Source of the DNA: Dyella tabacisoli
Lineage (GTDB): Bacteria; Pseudomonadota; Gammaproteobacteria; Xanthomonadales; Rhodanobacteraceae
Assembly (NCBI RefSeq): GCF_003350925.1
Contig: NZ_KZ857173.1
Coordinates: forward strand, 682,001 to 746,000
Length of the DNA stretch: 64,000 nt
Reading direction: 5' to 3'
How positions within the stretch are numbered: position 1 is the stretch's first letter; each line of letters opens with the position of its first letter. Below the pieces are notes generated by a model, which was not told the origin of the DNA, searched no databases, and saw only the letters and a list, made by a program, of their open reading frames with translations. Made by a program: the position numbers and the translations under genes. This document shows, one piece after another, positions 1-9,994 of this stretch.

Positions 1-22
1 GGCTTGCGATAAGCCCACGTCA

Positions 23-1057
23 TCAATGTCGAGCAGGCAACCCCAGCGCACCGACCACACCCGTCAGCCAGCGCAATTGCACGCCGTGGCGGCTGTCGTA
101 ATCGGTTCCCGAATATCCCCACCAGTCCCAACATGCCTGCGGATTCAAAGGCGCCATGCTTGCGCGGGTTTGAGGATATAACACGGCCACGGCGTAGACG
201 TCGGCCCAGCGATTAAAGCCGGCGTCTTTCACGAAAGCCTCGCCTACCGCACCTGCATTCTGCTTGCAGCCATGAAACGCCACCAGCAAGCCGCAGGGCT
301 TGCCGGCGAGGCAGCTCGGCGGCAAATACACATAGCCTTCGGCGGCGAGGAAAGCATCGGCTCCGTCGGGGCGAAACGCGTTCTGATCGAAGCGCCGCAA
401 CTCGCCTTTCGCCTCGCTCGCGGCATGCGCCGGCTTGCCATAAAGCTGGCTGAAAATCTCGCCGGCCGCATCGAACCCGCAATGCCCGAGAAACGGTGTT
501 ACCGATCGATCGCAATCGTCGCTGTCAAATGCGCCGGGTTTAGCCAAGATGGGCAAGTTATGCGCGAACGCCCGCTCGCCATCGTCATGCACTTGCATCG
601 CTTTCAAGCCGGGCGTGCCATCACGCAGTTGCTGATAGAAATGCGTGGCGGCCTCAGCCACCGTGGGCGCCACCAATTTATCGTCCTTGCCGTGCAGCAC
701 GTAGACACGAGCATGGGCGAGATCTTTCAACGCACCGATGTCCCCCGCGGCAGAGCGCTGCTTGGCCCGGCCCACCAACGCATCCACATCCGGCGCCGGC
801 ACGCCCTTCATGCACGTACTCAGAGCGACGTCGAGCTTGCCGCCGGCACATCCGTACGGACCGCCGGCCACCAGTGCGGCATAAGGAAACAATTCGGGAT
901 ACGCCAGTTGCGCCTGCGTCGCCATATACGCGCCCGACGACAGGCCGGCAACGGCAACCCTGGACGGATCCAATGTGAGTTTCGGCAAGGGTGCCGCCTG
1001 CTCGGCATGAGCCACCACGCCGACCACCAACAACCCCAACATGCTTATCCAGCGCAT
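23..1057 (-). CDS. PHB depolymerase-type esterase, secreted
   Basis: A 344-residue alpha/beta hydrolase of the poly(3-hydroxybutyrate) depolymerase/esterase group. An N-terminal signal peptide is visible (hydrophobic LGLLVVGVVAHA). The nucleophile serine lies in the lipase box GLSSG near residues 39-43. A probable acid sits in HGKDDK, and an oxyanion-type segment AFHGCKQN comes late, near residue 270. A late oxyanion motif matches the type 2 catalytic domain order of extracellular depolymerases. No substrate-binding or linker domain follows, so small esters or oligomers are also possible substrates. It starts 16 bp after the stop of the upstream TonB receptor, so the two probably share a transcript. 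Confidence 0.82.
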   Translation of the reverse strand: MRWISMLGLLVVGVVAHAEQAAPLPKLTLDPSRVAVAGLSSGAYMATQAQLAYPELFPYAALVAGGPYGCAGGKLDVALSTCMKGVPAPDVDALVGRAKQRSAAGDIGALKDLAHARVYVLHGKDDKLVAPTVAEAATHFYQQLRDGTPGLKAMQVHDDGERAFAHNLPILAKPGAFDSDDCDRSVTPFLGHCGFDAAGEIFSQLYGKPAHAASEAKGELRRFDQNAFRPDGADAFLAAEGYVYLPPSCLAGKPCGLLVAFHGCKQNAGAVGEAFVKDAGFNRWADVYAVAVLYPQTRASMAPLNPQACWDWWGYSGTDYDSRHGVQLRWLTGVVGALGLPARH

Positions 1058-1073
1058 GGCATTCGCCCCTTAA

Positions 1074-3308
1074 TCAGAATTTATAGCGTGCAGTCAGCGT
1101 CACCGTGCGCGGCGCACCGTAGAAGCCGGTGACGATACCCAGCGCAGCGATGTTGTAACCGGTGGTGCGATAAGACTTGTTGGCGAGATTGGTGCCTTGC
1201 AGACTCAGGGTCCATGGGTCGTTGATTTGCCAGATCAAGCCGGCGTTCCACAAACCGTAGGACGGCTGAGCGATCAGCGGCGACAATGTGGTCTCTGGAT
1301 ACACCATGCTTTGATAGCTGTAGTTAATGCGTCCGCTGATGCTGCCACCACCAGCCAATGGATAGGTGTTTTCCACCGACAGGCCGCCCGACCACTTCGG
1401 CGCATTGGTGAAGCGCTGCTTGTCCGCGATATTCACGCCGCCGCTGACGTACTGGGTGTACTTGGTATGCAGGTAGGCGAAGTTGCCGCTGACCGTCCAG
1501 TTCTCAGAGGGTTTCCAGGCGAACTCTTCTTCCAGGCCGTCGATATGGCCCTTGCCGGCATTGGTGAAATCGCCGAAGAAACCCTGGCTGCCGTTGGGCA
1601 AGGTGTAGGAGGTGAATACCGACAACTGGATGTTGGAGTACACATTGCGGAACAGCGCCGTATTCATCATCAAGCGGTCGTCAAAGAAAGTCATCTTGCT
1701 GCCCAGCTCGTAGGCCTGCACTTTCTCGTCATTGATCGGCCGGCACGAACTGGGGATAGCCACGCAATTGGCGCGGATGTTATAGCCGCCCGAGTGAAAG
1801 CCTTCGCTGTAGCTGGCGTAAAGCTTGATCTGGTCGCTGACGCTCCACGACAGCGAGACCTTCGGCGATGCATTGCGCGACGTATGCGACCCGGTGAAGT
1901 TCGCCAGCGTGGCGGTCGGTGTTTGAAAGCTTGCATCGGCGAATGCGTAATTCTGGATCTGCGCGCTCTTGGTTTCCTCGGTGAGGCGCGCACCGACGTC
2001 GAGACTCCACTGCGGGGCGAAATCCCAACTGAAGTCGCCATAAGCCGCATAACTCTTAGTACCCATACGCCCGCCGGTGCTGCCGTACTGAGACAAACCC
2101 AAGGTGCTATAGGGCGGCGAGCCTAGAAAAATATTGTGGATCTGGCCGCTGGCCGCGCCCTTGAAGTAGTACAGGCCGAACACGCCATGCACCGAGCCGC
2201 CGGAATCGTAATTGGCCTGTAGCTCCTGGCTGAACTGGTGATCCTTATAGATCGCACTCACGTCGGCGATCTTCTCGGGCAAGGTGTCGAAATCGATATT
2301 GGTGTTGGTGGAGGAATCCCGATACGCGGTCACCGACTTCAGCGTCCAATCCTGATTGACGACCCAGTTAAGCGTTAACGCGGAGCCTTTCAATTCGGTG
2401 TGATTGAGCTGCGCCATACCGCTGCGGGTATCGAAATCGCCGGACAGCGGCTGGTAGCTCGGATCGAGCTTGTTCACCTTGAGCATCTTGGCGCCGCGCG
2501 GATTGGAGTTGTCGCGCAGGCCATCGATAGTCAGTTGGGCGTTGAAGGTGCTGGACGGAAAGAAGCCAAGAGTGGCGCGCCCGGCATTGGTGTTTTTGTT
2601 GCCGTTGCGACTGCCGGTCGTTACGTCCTTGCCGAAACCGTCGTTGTGCTCGCTGGCCACCGCCACGCGCCCACGCCACATGCCATCCGTGCTGGCACCA
2701 CCGAGATTGACCTTGATGTCCTTTTCACCATGCGTACCGAGCGTGCCTTCCACCGCACCGCCGGTGGTGGTCGGCAGCGGATTGGAAACGTATTTGATCG
2801 CACCGCCAATGGTGTTTTTGCCGTACAGGCTGCCCTGTGGTCCGCGCAGCACTTCGATGCGATTGACGTCGAAGACACTCAGCAACGCGCCCTGCGGGCG
2901 TGCCATATAAACATCGTCGAGATAAATGCCGACCGCCGGGTCGAAACCCCAGGTGGGGTCGGCCTGACCAATGCCGCGAATATAGGCGGTGAGTGTGGTA
3001 TTGGAGCCACGTGCCGCATAAACCTGCAACGACGGCACCTTGCCCTGCAGGTCGCCCAGGTTCTGCACGTTTTGTTTGAATAGCGAGGCTGCGGTGAAGG
3101 CACTGACGGCGATCGGCACGTCTTGCAAAGTTTCCTCGCGCTTGCGTGCGGTGACTTTCACTTCACCCAGTTGCTTGGCATCGGCCTGCCTGGCTGCGGT
3201 GTCGCTAGCGACGGCCTGTTGCGCCGGTGTCTGTTGTGCATGCAGCGGCACGGCCCAGATCACCCCGAACACCAAGCCCAAAGCCAGACTCAAATGCGTA
3301 CGTTTCAT
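1074..3308 (-). CDS. TonB-dependent outer-membrane receptor
   Basis: A 744-residue outer-membrane receptor with a signal peptide ending near PLHAQ. A TonB-box-like stretch (GEVKVTARKREE) precedes a plug domain with the family motifs RGIGQ, YLDDVY and RIEVLRGPQGSLYGKNTIGGAI. A beta-barrel ends in an aromatic residue (ARYKF). The start at 3308 is chosen because the signal peptide begins there; further upstream in-frame starts only add an arginine-rich non-secretory stretch. It lies just upstream of the PHB depolymerase-type esterase and divergently from a GntP permease. Hydroxyalkanoate oligomers are therefore a possible cargo, but that is inferred from context only. Confidence 0.9.
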   Translation of the reverse strand: MKRTHLSLALGLVFGVIWAVPLHAQQTPAQQAVASDTAARQADAKQLGEVKVTARKREETLQDVPIAVSAFTAASLFKQNVQNLGDLQGKVPSLQVYAARGSNTTLTAYIRGIGQADPTWGFDPAVGIYLDDVYMARPQGALLSVFDVNRIEVLRGPQGSLYGKNTIGGAIKYVSNPLPTTTGGAVEGTLGTHGEKDIKVNLGGASTDGMWRGRVAVASEHNDGFGKDVTTGSRNGNKNTNAGRATLGFFPSSTFNAQLTIDGLRDNSNPRGAKMLKVNKLDPSYQPLSGDFDTRSGMAQLNHTELKGSALTLNWVVNQDWTLKSVTAYRDSSTNTNIDFDTLPEKIADVSAIYKDHQFSQELQANYDSGGSVHGVFGLYYFKGAASGQIHNIFLGSPPYSTLGLSQYGSTGGRMGTKSYAAYGDFSWDFAPQWSLDVGARLTEETKSAQIQNYAFADASFQTPTATLANFTGSHTSRNASPKVSLSWSVSDQIKLYASYSEGFHSGGYNIRANCVAIPSSCRPINDEKVQAYELGSKMTFFDDRLMMNTALFRNVYSNIQLSVFTSYTLPNGSQGFFGDFTNAGKGHIDGLEEEFAWKPSENWTVSGNFAYLHTKYTQYVSGGVNIADKQRFTNAPKWSGGLSVENTYPLAGGGSISGRINYSYQSMVYPETTLSPLIAQPSYGLWNAGLIWQINDPWTLSLQGTNLANKSYRTTGYNIAALGIVTGFYGAPRTVTLTARYKF

Positions 3309-3477
3309 GTTGCCCCTCACCGTAAACGCACCCTTCCCCCGGATGCTGATGTCCCGCAGATTAGGCTGCGGCGGCAACGACGGCACTTGTACCTTCGTAC
3401 AGTGCCGTGACCGATGGCACACACGGATACTTGCCGCCATCGTCATTGGACGAATGACCGCGTGAGGAATTATTTCA

Positions 3478-4875
3478 ATGGCATTCCTGATCGTGCTGGC
3501 CGCGCTGTGCTTTCTGATGTTTGCGGCTTATCGCGGCTACAGCGTGATCCTGTTCGCCCCCATCGCGGCATTGGGTGCTGTGTTGCTGACCGAGCCGGCG
3601 TTGGTAGCGCCGATGTTCACCGGCTTGTTCATGGACAAGATGGTGGTTTTTCTCAAGCTGTATTTCCCGGTGTTCATGCTCGGCGCGGTGTTCGGCAAAT
3701 TGATCGAGCTGTCGGGTTTTTCCAAGGCCATCGTCGCCGCCACCATCGGATTGGTCGGGCGCAGCCGCGCGATTCTGTCGATTGTGCTGGTATGCGCGCT
3801 ACTCACCTACGGTGGCGTGTCGCTGTTCGTGGTGGTGTTCGCGGTGTATCCGTTTGCCGCCGAGTTGTTTCGCCAGGCGGATATCCCCAAGCGACTGATT
3901 CCCGGCACCATTGCGCTGGGTGCGTTTACCTTCACCATGGATTCGCTGCCCGGCACGCCGCAAATTCAAAACCTCATCCCCACCGGCTTTTTCGGCACCA
4001 CGACCTGGGCGGCGCCATGGCTGGGCACGCTAGGTGCGGTATTCATTTTTATCGTCGGCTTGCTCTATCTGGAATCCCGCCGCCGCAAAGCGGCTGCCCA
4101 TGGCGAGGGCTATGGCGACAACCTCGTCAACGAACCGGCGCCCTTCGATGGCGGCAAACTGGCGCATCCGCTGCTGGCGCTGTTGCCGCTGATCGTAGTC
4201 GGCGTCGTCAACAAACTACTTACCGATGCGATTCCCAAAATCTACGGCAGCACGCAATCATTCGTGCCAGCGGTCGTCGGTAACGCACCACCAGTGGTGC
4301 AAGAGGTATCCAAAGTCTCTGCGATCTGGGCAGTGGAAGGCGCGCTGCTGCTTGGCATTGTTTGTGTGCTGGCCTTTGCCTGGCGTCCGGTGGCGCGACA
4401 TCTCGCCGAAGGCAGCAAGGCCGCAGTCAGCGGTGCGCTGCTGGCCTCGATGAATACCGCCTCGGAATATGGTTTCGGCGCGGTCATCGCCGCCCTGCCC
4501 GGCTTCAAGCTCGTCGCCGATGCGCTGCACGCCATTCCCAATCCGTTGGCCAACGAGGCGATCACCGTAACCGCCTTGGCCGGCATCACCGGCTCGGCCT
4601 CGGGCGGCTTGAGCATCGCGCTTGGCGCGATGGCCGAAACCTTTATCCATAACGGGCAAGCAGCCGGCATTCCGATGGAGGTACTGCACCGCGTCGCCGC
4701 GATGGCCTCGGGCGGCATGGACACGCTGCCGCACAACGGCGCGGTGATTACTTTGCTGGCGGTGACGGGGCTGACCCATCGGCAATCGTATCGGGACATT
4801 TTTGCTATCACCGTCATCAAGACGCTGGCGGTGTTCGTGGTGATCGTCGCGTTCTATGTGACTGGACTGGTGTAG
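3478..4875 (+). CDS. GntP-family permease
   Basis: A 465-residue polytopic inner-membrane transporter with about 12 hydrophobic segments. It resembles the GntP family of H+ symporters for gluconate and other hydroxyacids, including D-beta-hydroxybutyrate permeases. Family-like features are the GGVSLFVVVFAVYPFA segment, TMDSLPGTPQIQN and the late GGMDTLPHNGAV segment. A GAGG-like ribosome site lies about 10 bases upstream. Its position opposite a PHB depolymerase-type esterase makes a hydroxybutyrate-type substrate attractive. The sequence alone cannot separate this from gluconate or another hydroxyacid. Confidence 0.82.
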   Translation: MAFLIVLAALCFLMFAAYRGYSVILFAPIAALGAVLLTEPALVAPMFTGLFMDKMVVFLKLYFPVFMLGAVFGKLIELSGFSKAIVAATIGLVGRSRAILSIVLVCALLTYGGVSLFVVVFAVYPFAAELFRQADIPKRLIPGTIALGAFTFTMDSLPGTPQIQNLIPTGFFGTTTWAAPWLGTLGAVFIFIVGLLYLESRRRKAAAHGEGYGDNLVNEPAPFDGGKLAHPLLALLPLIVVGVVNKLLTDAIPKIYGSTQSFVPAVVGNAPPVVQEVSKVSAIWAVEGALLLGIVCVLAFAWRPVARHLAEGSKAAVSGALLASMNTASEYGFGAVIAALPGFKLVADALHAIPNPLANEAITVTALAGITGSASGGLSIALGAMAETFIHNGQAAGIPMEVLHRVAAMASGGMDTLPHNGAVITLLAVTGLTHRQSYRDIFAITVIKTLAVFVVIVAFYVTGLV

Positions 4876-4920
4876 CCGCGACGCAACTCGACAGTCCAAC
4901 GCACGAAGAGGAAGCGAGCG

Positions 4921-5634
4921 ATGTCTATCAAGAAGTGTCTGATCGGTAAACGTCTGATCGGTTTGTTGCTCCTGCTGCTGGCACCGTTTGTCGGCCTGCA
5001 CGCGGCCTGCATCGATAACGTAGTGCTGGTACACGGCAATACCGGCAGCCCCAGCGATTTTCAGAACACCTACGACCTGCTGCGCCAGAACGGATATAGC
5101 GACGCACAGATTTATGCGCCGAGCTGGGGCAATCCCTATTGCGCCGCCTGCAACGATCACAACGGCAGCGAAGAAACACCGGTACGCGACGCGATCACCA
5201 GCGCCATCGCCAGCTCCTGCAGCGGGCATATCGACGTGATCGGCCACTCCATGGGCGCCACCCTCGCCGCACGGGAGATCGACAAACTCGGCGTGGCCGA
5301 CAAGGTCGATGTGTTCGTTGGCATCGCCGGGGCGTTTCATGGCCTGTGGTCGTGCGGCACCTATCCATTCAACGTCCCCACCGCCACCTGCGGCAGTTCG
5401 GGGCTGTCAGTCAACAGCCCCTTTCTCAACGGCATCGCCGGTCATCGCTTCGGCAAACGGATGGTCTCGATCAAGTCCTGGATCGACGAGATCAACTGCT
5501 ACTACGGCGTATGCACCGTAGGCGGCGTGCATACCTCCAGCATCGACGGCGAAGACAGTAGCCTGACCTACCCCTATGGCCACTATCAGCTACTGTGGCT
5601 CACCGCCGGCGATCAATTAAATCTGCTGCAATAA
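4921..5634 (+). CDS. Secreted alpha/beta-hydrolase lipase
   Basis: A 237-residue secreted lipase-like protein. A signal peptide (LLLLLLAPFVGLHA) is followed directly by VVLVHGN, the oxyanion-hole segment of class 2 lipases. The catalytic serine is in GHSMG. Several cysteines suggest disulfides in the periplasm or outside the cell. A late histidine in YGHYQL is a candidate third triad residue. The fold and GHSMG box also resemble PhaZ7-type lipase-like PHB depolymerases, which fits the neighbouring esterase and permease. It follows the permease by 45 bp, so the two are probably co-transcribed. Confidence 0.8.
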   Translation: MSIKKCLIGKRLIGLLLLLLAPFVGLHAACIDNVVLVHGNTGSPSDFQNTYDLLRQNGYSDAQIYAPSWGNPYCAACNDHNGSEETPVRDAITSAIASSCSGHIDVIGHSMGATLAAREIDKLGVADKVDVFVGIAGAFHGLWSCGTYPFNVPTATCGSSGLSVNSPFLNGIAGHRFGKRMVSIKSWIDEINCYYGVCTVGGVHTSSIDGEDSSLTYPYGHYQLLWLTAGDQLNLLQ

Positions 5635-5652
5635 ATCAGGAAAACCCTCTAA

Positions 5653-5690
5653 GCGGCAGCGCCTTACATGCTAGGCTGCGGCGCTGCCGC
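5653..5690 (+). terminator. Stem-loop after lipase gene
   Basis: A perfect 11-bp inverted repeat (GCGGCAGCGCC and GGCGCTGCCGC) with a 16-base loop lies 18 bases after the lipase stop. There is no T-run, so it may stabilise the 3' end rather than be a classical intrinsic terminator. Confidence 0.5.
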
Positions 5691-5749
5691 GTCAGGGAGG
5701 ACGTCCGTGTGAACGACTCTCAGCGGGCTTACTCTCGGAGAGTCATGGA

Positions 5750-7939
5750 ATGAGCACCTCACTACGCTTTACCTCACGTCGTTTGGCCTTGGTCACCGCG
5801 CTAACGGCGGGCCTGGCCCTGACCGCCTGCCATCGCGAGCAGTCCAACACACCCGATGCGGCCGCCCTGCAGCGCGCGCAGACCGAACTCTCGCAGCCGG
5901 CGTGGCTGCGCAATCATCTGCCCAATAGCACCGTCGCCTATCTGCGCATCCCATCGCCCTGGGGCATGCTCGGTGCGGTGCCCAATGGCCGCCCGCTGGA
6001 TGGCGCGATGTCCAGCGAGCAACATCTGAAAGCGGTCGCCGCATTGCGCGAGGCGATCAGCAAAGACAAGGTTCTCGCCGAAGCTGGCGTCACCCCTTAT
6101 CTGCTGCCGCTGCTGGCCGACCTGCGTTCGCCGGTCGAGGTGGCGATGATCGATCCGATCGGCATGATGTCGCCCGGCTCGCACGTGCTGGTCTCCATGC
6201 GCGTGGCGCAGAAAAACGTCGCCGAGCTGAATGCCCGTTTCAGCCAGCTCGAAGCATCGGGCTTGAAGCTGGCGGCCCCCGTGGACGACAAAGGCAACGG
6301 CAAGCTCGCCGGCGGGCCGCCGCTGCATTTCGACACCGCCAGTGGCCGCCTGTTTGTGCTTGCCGGCAAAGACGACCTCGAAGCAGCCCAGCTTGCCAAC
6401 CTGCTTGAGGAGTTGCAGCGGGCGAAGAACGACAGCGCCGCGGCCAAGGCGATTGCCGCGCAAGAGCAGTTGATCGACCAGTCCGGCCAGGGCTTATTCG
6501 GCTGGTTCGGCCTGCATGGCATCGGCGGCATTGCCGCCGGCTCCATCCCCACCGATAAAGCCGGCACCTTGCCCGGCGACCTTACCGCCAAGACCGAAAG
6601 CATCGCGTTCGGCGCCGGCACGGTCGATGGCCATGGCCGCCTGCAAGTCATCGTGCATGCGCCACAGGCGCGCTTGCTCAGCTATCTCGCACCCAAACAA
6701 TTCAAGGCGGATTTCAAAACCGCAGGGCAGCCCCGCTGGGTGATGAATCTGGCGTTGCCCAGCGCCGAGCAGGCCAACCTGATCGAGCATAATCTCTCGC
6801 TCGATTTCGGCGCGGATAAAGCTGCCGAGATCCGTAAGGGTTCCGCCGAAATGAAGCAAAAGTTCGGCTTCAGCATGGGCGATGTGGCGAGCTGGATCGG
6901 CCCGGAGATGGTCGTCTTTCAAGACGATGCCGGCACCTATACCGCCGTCCGCGCGAATGACCGCAAAGCCTTCTATGCCGCCTTGCCCACGCTCAGTGAA
7001 CGGCTGCACGGCAGCTATCGCACGCAGTCACTCGATGGCTTGACCATCCATGCGCTGATCCTGACGACACCGGATATCGCTGCGCCCGACGACAAGTCGA
7101 GCCAGCCTGTTCTCAAGACACTGATGGCGCGCCTCGGCACGCATCTGTATTGGATCGAAGACGGCGACTACCTGATTTTTGCCCAGTTGCCACAGATGCT
7201 CGCCGATCGCCATGCAGCCAAGCTCGATACCGACATCGGCACCTGGCTGAAGTCGCAAGCCTGGCAAGGCCAGCAGAATCTGCTCGCCTTTACTACGGTG
7301 TCGCGCGACGCACAGCGCAACGCGTATTACACCTATCTGCAGGTGCTGCAGATTCTCGGCGACCTCAGCGGCCAGCCGACCGACATGATGTCCCTGCCCG
7401 CCGCCTACTCGTTCAAGCTGCCCAGCCAGGGCGTGCTCGGAGCCAGCTTGGGCACCAGCACAGACGACTTATCGTTCAGCATCACCTACGAACAACAACC
7501 GCTGGAAGTGTTTAGCAATGGCGGCTCGCTGGTCGCGGTGGCCGCGATGGGGGTTGGCGCCGCGATAGCCATCCCTGCCTATGAGGACTACACCGTGCGC
7601 GCCCAGGTCAACGAAGGACTGACCCTGGCCGAAGGTGCAAAAGTCGCCTTGAGCGCCTATCACCAGAGCAAAGGCCGCTGGCCCAAGGACAATACCCAGG
7701 CCGGGATCAACTCGCCCACCGACCTCGGCGACCAGTCCGTTGACAGCATTACCGTGAAGCCGGAAGGCATGATCGAACTGCACTTCAGCAGTGCCCCGCC
7801 GCATAAGGCGAAGGCCCAGCTCAGCGAGAAGACACTCAGCCTGGTGCCCAAGCGTAACCCTGATGAGAGCTGGGCTTGGTCGTGCAAATCGGACGATATT
7901 GCCGATAAATACTTGCCCGAGAGCTGCCGCCAGCCTTAA
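5750..7939 (+). CDS. Lipoprotein with C-terminal type IV pilin-like domain
   Basis: A 729-residue protein. A lipoprotein signal with lipobox LTAC (Cys near residue 27) should anchor it to a membrane. Residues about 30-600 form a large periplasmic part with no family I recognise. The last ~150 residues closely resemble a PilA major pilin. They contain a hydrophobic helix (VAAMGVGAAIAIPAY), then EDYTVRAQVNEGLTLAEGAK, a GRWPKDN segment and a terminal Cys pair around WSCKS and LPESCRQ, as in the pilin disulfide loop. The pilin start with its prepilin peptidase motif is replaced by internal sequence, so it cannot be processed as a normal prepilin. No pilus genes are adjacent. An adaptor role toward pili is speculative. 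Confidence 0.72.
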   Translation: MSTSLRFTSRRLALVTALTAGLALTACHREQSNTPDAAALQRAQTELSQPAWLRNHLPNSTVAYLRIPSPWGMLGAVPNGRPLDGAMSSEQHLKAVAALREAISKDKVLAEAGVTPYLLPLLADLRSPVEVAMIDPIGMMSPGSHVLVSMRVAQKNVAELNARFSQLEASGLKLAAPVDDKGNGKLAGGPPLHFDTASGRLFVLAGKDDLEAAQLANLLEELQRAKNDSAAAKAIAAQEQLIDQSGQGLFGWFGLHGIGGIAAGSIPTDKAGTLPGDLTAKTESIAFGAGTVDGHGRLQVIVHAPQARLLSYLAPKQFKADFKTAGQPRWVMNLALPSAEQANLIEHNLSLDFGADKAAEIRKGSAEMKQKFGFSMGDVASWIGPEMVVFQDDAGTYTAVRANDRKAFYAALPTLSERLHGSYRTQSLDGLTIHALILTTPDIAAPDDKSSQPVLKTLMARLGTHLYWIEDGDYLIFAQLPQMLADRHAAKLDTDIGTWLKSQAWQGQQNLLAFTTVSRDAQRNAYYTYLQVLQILGDLSGQPTDMMSLPAAYSFKLPSQGVLGASLGTSTDDLSFSITYEQQPLEVFSNGGSLVAVAAMGVGAAIAIPAYEDYTVRAQVNEGLTLAEGAKVALSAYHQSKGRWPKDNTQAGINSPTDLGDQSVDSITVKPEGMIELHFSSAPPHKAKAQLSEKTLSLVPKRNPDESWAWSCKSDDIADKYLPESCRQP

Positions 7940-7962
7940 GTCCTTTCACCTTTAGCCCTTTC

Positions 7963-7989
7963 ATCGACCCGGCCATGTGCCGGGTCGAT
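7963..7989 (+). terminator. Intrinsic terminator after lipoprotein gene
   Basis: Perfect 11-bp arms ATCGACCCGGC and GCCGGGTCGAT with a 5-base loop begin 23 bases after the stop codon and are followed by a short T-rich stretch (CGTTTCT). It separates this gene from typA. Confidence 0.65.
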
Positions 7990-8050
7990 CGTTTCTGAAG
8001 GTCCCATTCAGGCTCTTAAGCCAGCGCAGACAACTTGTCACACAAGTCCG

Positions 8051-8056
8051 TATAAT
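8051..8056 (+). promoter_or_regulatory. Possible -10 element for typA
   Basis: A perfect TATAAT lies 60 bases before the typA start. No good -35 box sits at 16-18 bases; a TTGTCA occurs only 10 bases upstream. The call rests on the hexamer and its position between a terminator and a start codon. Confidence 0.35.
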
Positions 8057-8115
8057 CGACCGATTCGCCCTTCAGAAACTTACGAGACGGCCCCTGCGCC
8101 GCCCGAGCCGATCCC

Positions 8116-9942
8116 ATGTCTATCGAAAAACTGCGCAATATCGCCATCGTCGCCCACGTCGATCACGGCAAGACCACGCTCGTCGATCAGCTGCTCAAGC
8201 AGTCGGGAACGCTCTCGGAGCGCACCGTGCTGGCTGAGCGCGTGATGGACAGCAACGACCAGGAAAAGGAGCGTGGCATCACGATCCTGGCCAAGAACAC
8301 CGCCATTACCTGGCGCGACAACCGCATCAACATCGTCGATACCCCAGGCCATGCCGACTTCGGCGGCGAAGTGGAGCGCGTGTTGTCGATGGTCGACTCC
8401 GTGCTGCTGCTGGTCGATGCGATGGACGGCCCGATGCCGCAGACCCGCTTCGTCACCCAGAAAGCCTTCCAGATGGGCTTCAAGCCGATCGTGGTGGTGA
8501 ACAAGGTAGACCGTCCGGGCGCCCGTCCTGACTGGGTCGTCGACCAGGTATTCGACCTGTTCGACCGTCTGGGCGCCACCAATGAGCAGCTCGATTTCCC
8601 GATCGTCTATGCCTCGGCCCTGCACGGCTATGCCAGCCTGGACAGCGAAACCCGCGAAGGCGACATGACCCCGCTGTACGAAGCGATCATGCAGCACGTG
8701 AGCAAGCCGGACGTCGATCCCGACGGCCCGTTCCAGATGCGCATCAGCCAGCTCGACTACAACAACTTCGTCGGCCTGATCGGCATCGGCCGTGTCCAGC
8801 GCGGCAAGCTGCGCAAAAACATGCCGGTCAGCGTCATCGACCGCGAAGGCAAGAAGCGCCAGGGCAAGGTCCAGCAAGTGCTTGGCTTCATGGGCCTGGA
8901 GCGCATCGAGGTTGAAGAGGCCGAAGCCGGCGACATCATCGCCATCTCAGGCGTGCAGGATCTGAGCATCTCCGACACGGTCTGCGCCCTGGATACCCCG
9001 GAGGCGCTGACCCCGCTCACCGTCGACGAGCCGATGATCAGCATGACCTTCCAGGTCAATAACTCGCCCTTCGCCGGCAACAAGGATCACAGCGGCGGCA
9101 AGTTCATCACCAGCCGTCAGGTGCGCGAGCGCCTGGAGCGTGAAACCCTGCACAACGTCGCGCTGAAGGTCGAAGAAGGCGCCGATGCGGACAAGTTCCT
9201 GGTCTCCGGCCGCGGTGAACTGCATCTGTCGGTGCTGATCGAAAACATGCGCCGCGAAGGCTACGAGCTGGCCGTGTCGCGTCCTGAAGTCATCATCAAG
9301 GAAATCGACGGCGCCAAGATGGAGCCGATCGAGCAACTGGTGGTCGATGTGGAAGAAATCCATCAGGGCAGCATCATGGAGAAGCTGGGCACCCGTAAGG
9401 GCCAGCTCAAGAATATGGAATCGGATGGCAAGGGGCGCGTCCGCCTCGACTATCAGATTCCGGCGCGCGGCCTGATCGGTTTCCAGAACGAGTTCAAGAC
9501 GCTGACCCAGGGCTCGGGCCTGCTGTTCCACGTCTTCGATCATTACGGTCCGAAGGAAGACGGCCCCATCGCCAAGCGCAAAAACGGCGTATTGATCGCC
9601 AACGCTGCCGGCACCACGCCCGCCTACTCGCTTGGCCCGCTGCAAGAGCGCGGCAAGCTGTTTGCGGCCGAAGGCGACTCGGTTTATGAAGGCCAGCTCA
9701 TCGGCATTCACGCCAAGGACAACGACCTCACCGTCAATGCAATCAAGCCCAAGCCGCTGACCAATATGCGTGCCTCGGGCAAGGACGATGCGATCCAGCT
9801 AACCCCGGCGATCAAGTTCTCGCTGGAACAGGCACTGGACTTCATCGACGACGACGAACTGGTCGAGATCACGCCGAAGGAAATCCGCCTGCGTAAAAAG
9901 CATCTCACCGAGAACGATCGCAAGAAGGCTTCGCGCAGCTAA
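8116..9942 (+). CDS. typA: Translational GTPase TypA/BipA
   Basis: A 608-residue ribosome-associated translational GTPase, full length for TypA/BipA. The G1 motif AHVDHGKTT is near residue 13, followed by the switch segment KERGITI, G3 DTPGHADF and G4 [13 protein letters not shown]-like domains II, III and V follow, with the TypA-specific C-terminal region ([18 protein letters not shown]-like and [15 protein letters not shown]). It acts in the cytoplasm on ribosome assembly and stress responses. It stands alone between two terminators. Confidence 0.98.
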   Translation: MSIEKLRNIAIVAHVDHGKTTLVDQLLKQSGTLSERTVLAERVMDSNDQEKERGITILAKNTAITWRDNRINIVDTPGHADFGGEVERVLSMVDSVLLLVDAMDGPMPQTRFVTQKAFQMGFKPIVVVNKVDRPGARPDWVVDQVFDLFDRLGATNEQLDFPIVYASALHGYASLDSETREGDMTPLYEAIMQHVSKPDVDPDGPFQMRISQLDYNNFVGLIGIGRVQRGKLRKNMPVSVIDREGKKRQGKVQQVLGFMGLERIEVEEAEAGDIIAISGVQDLSISDTVCALDTPEALTPLTVDEPMISMTFQVNNSPFAGNKDHSGGKFITSRQVRERLERETLHNVALKVEEGADADKFLVSGRGELHLSVLIENMRREGYELAVSRPEVIIKEIDGAKMEPIEQLVVDVEEIHQGSIMEKLGTRKGQLKNMESDGKGRVRLDYQIPARGLIGFQNEFKTLTQGSGLLFHVFDHYGPKEDGPIAKRKNGVLIANAAGTTPAYSLGPLQERGKLFAAEGDSVYEGQLIGIHAKDNDLTVNAIKPKPLTNMRASGKDDAIQLTPAIKFSLEQALDFIDDDELVEITPKEIRLRKKHLTENDRKKASRS

Positions 9943-9960
9943 GCCCACGGCGAAGATCAC

Positions 9961-9987
9961 ACCGCTTCGGCTTAGGGCTGAAGCGGT
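9961..9987 (+). terminator. First stem-loop after typA
   Basis: 8-bp perfect arms ACCGCTTC and GAAGCGGT with an 11-base loop lie 19 bases after the typA stop and directly precede the stronger terminator. No T-tract follows. Confidence 0.4.
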
Positions 9988-9994
9988 AGCTCCT

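Noticed and set aside
272-1132. Long plus-strand frame opposite the PHB depolymerase-type gene
   Set aside because: Arg/His/Gln-rich composition typical of an antisense shadow of GC-rich coding DNA; no motifs or ribosome site.
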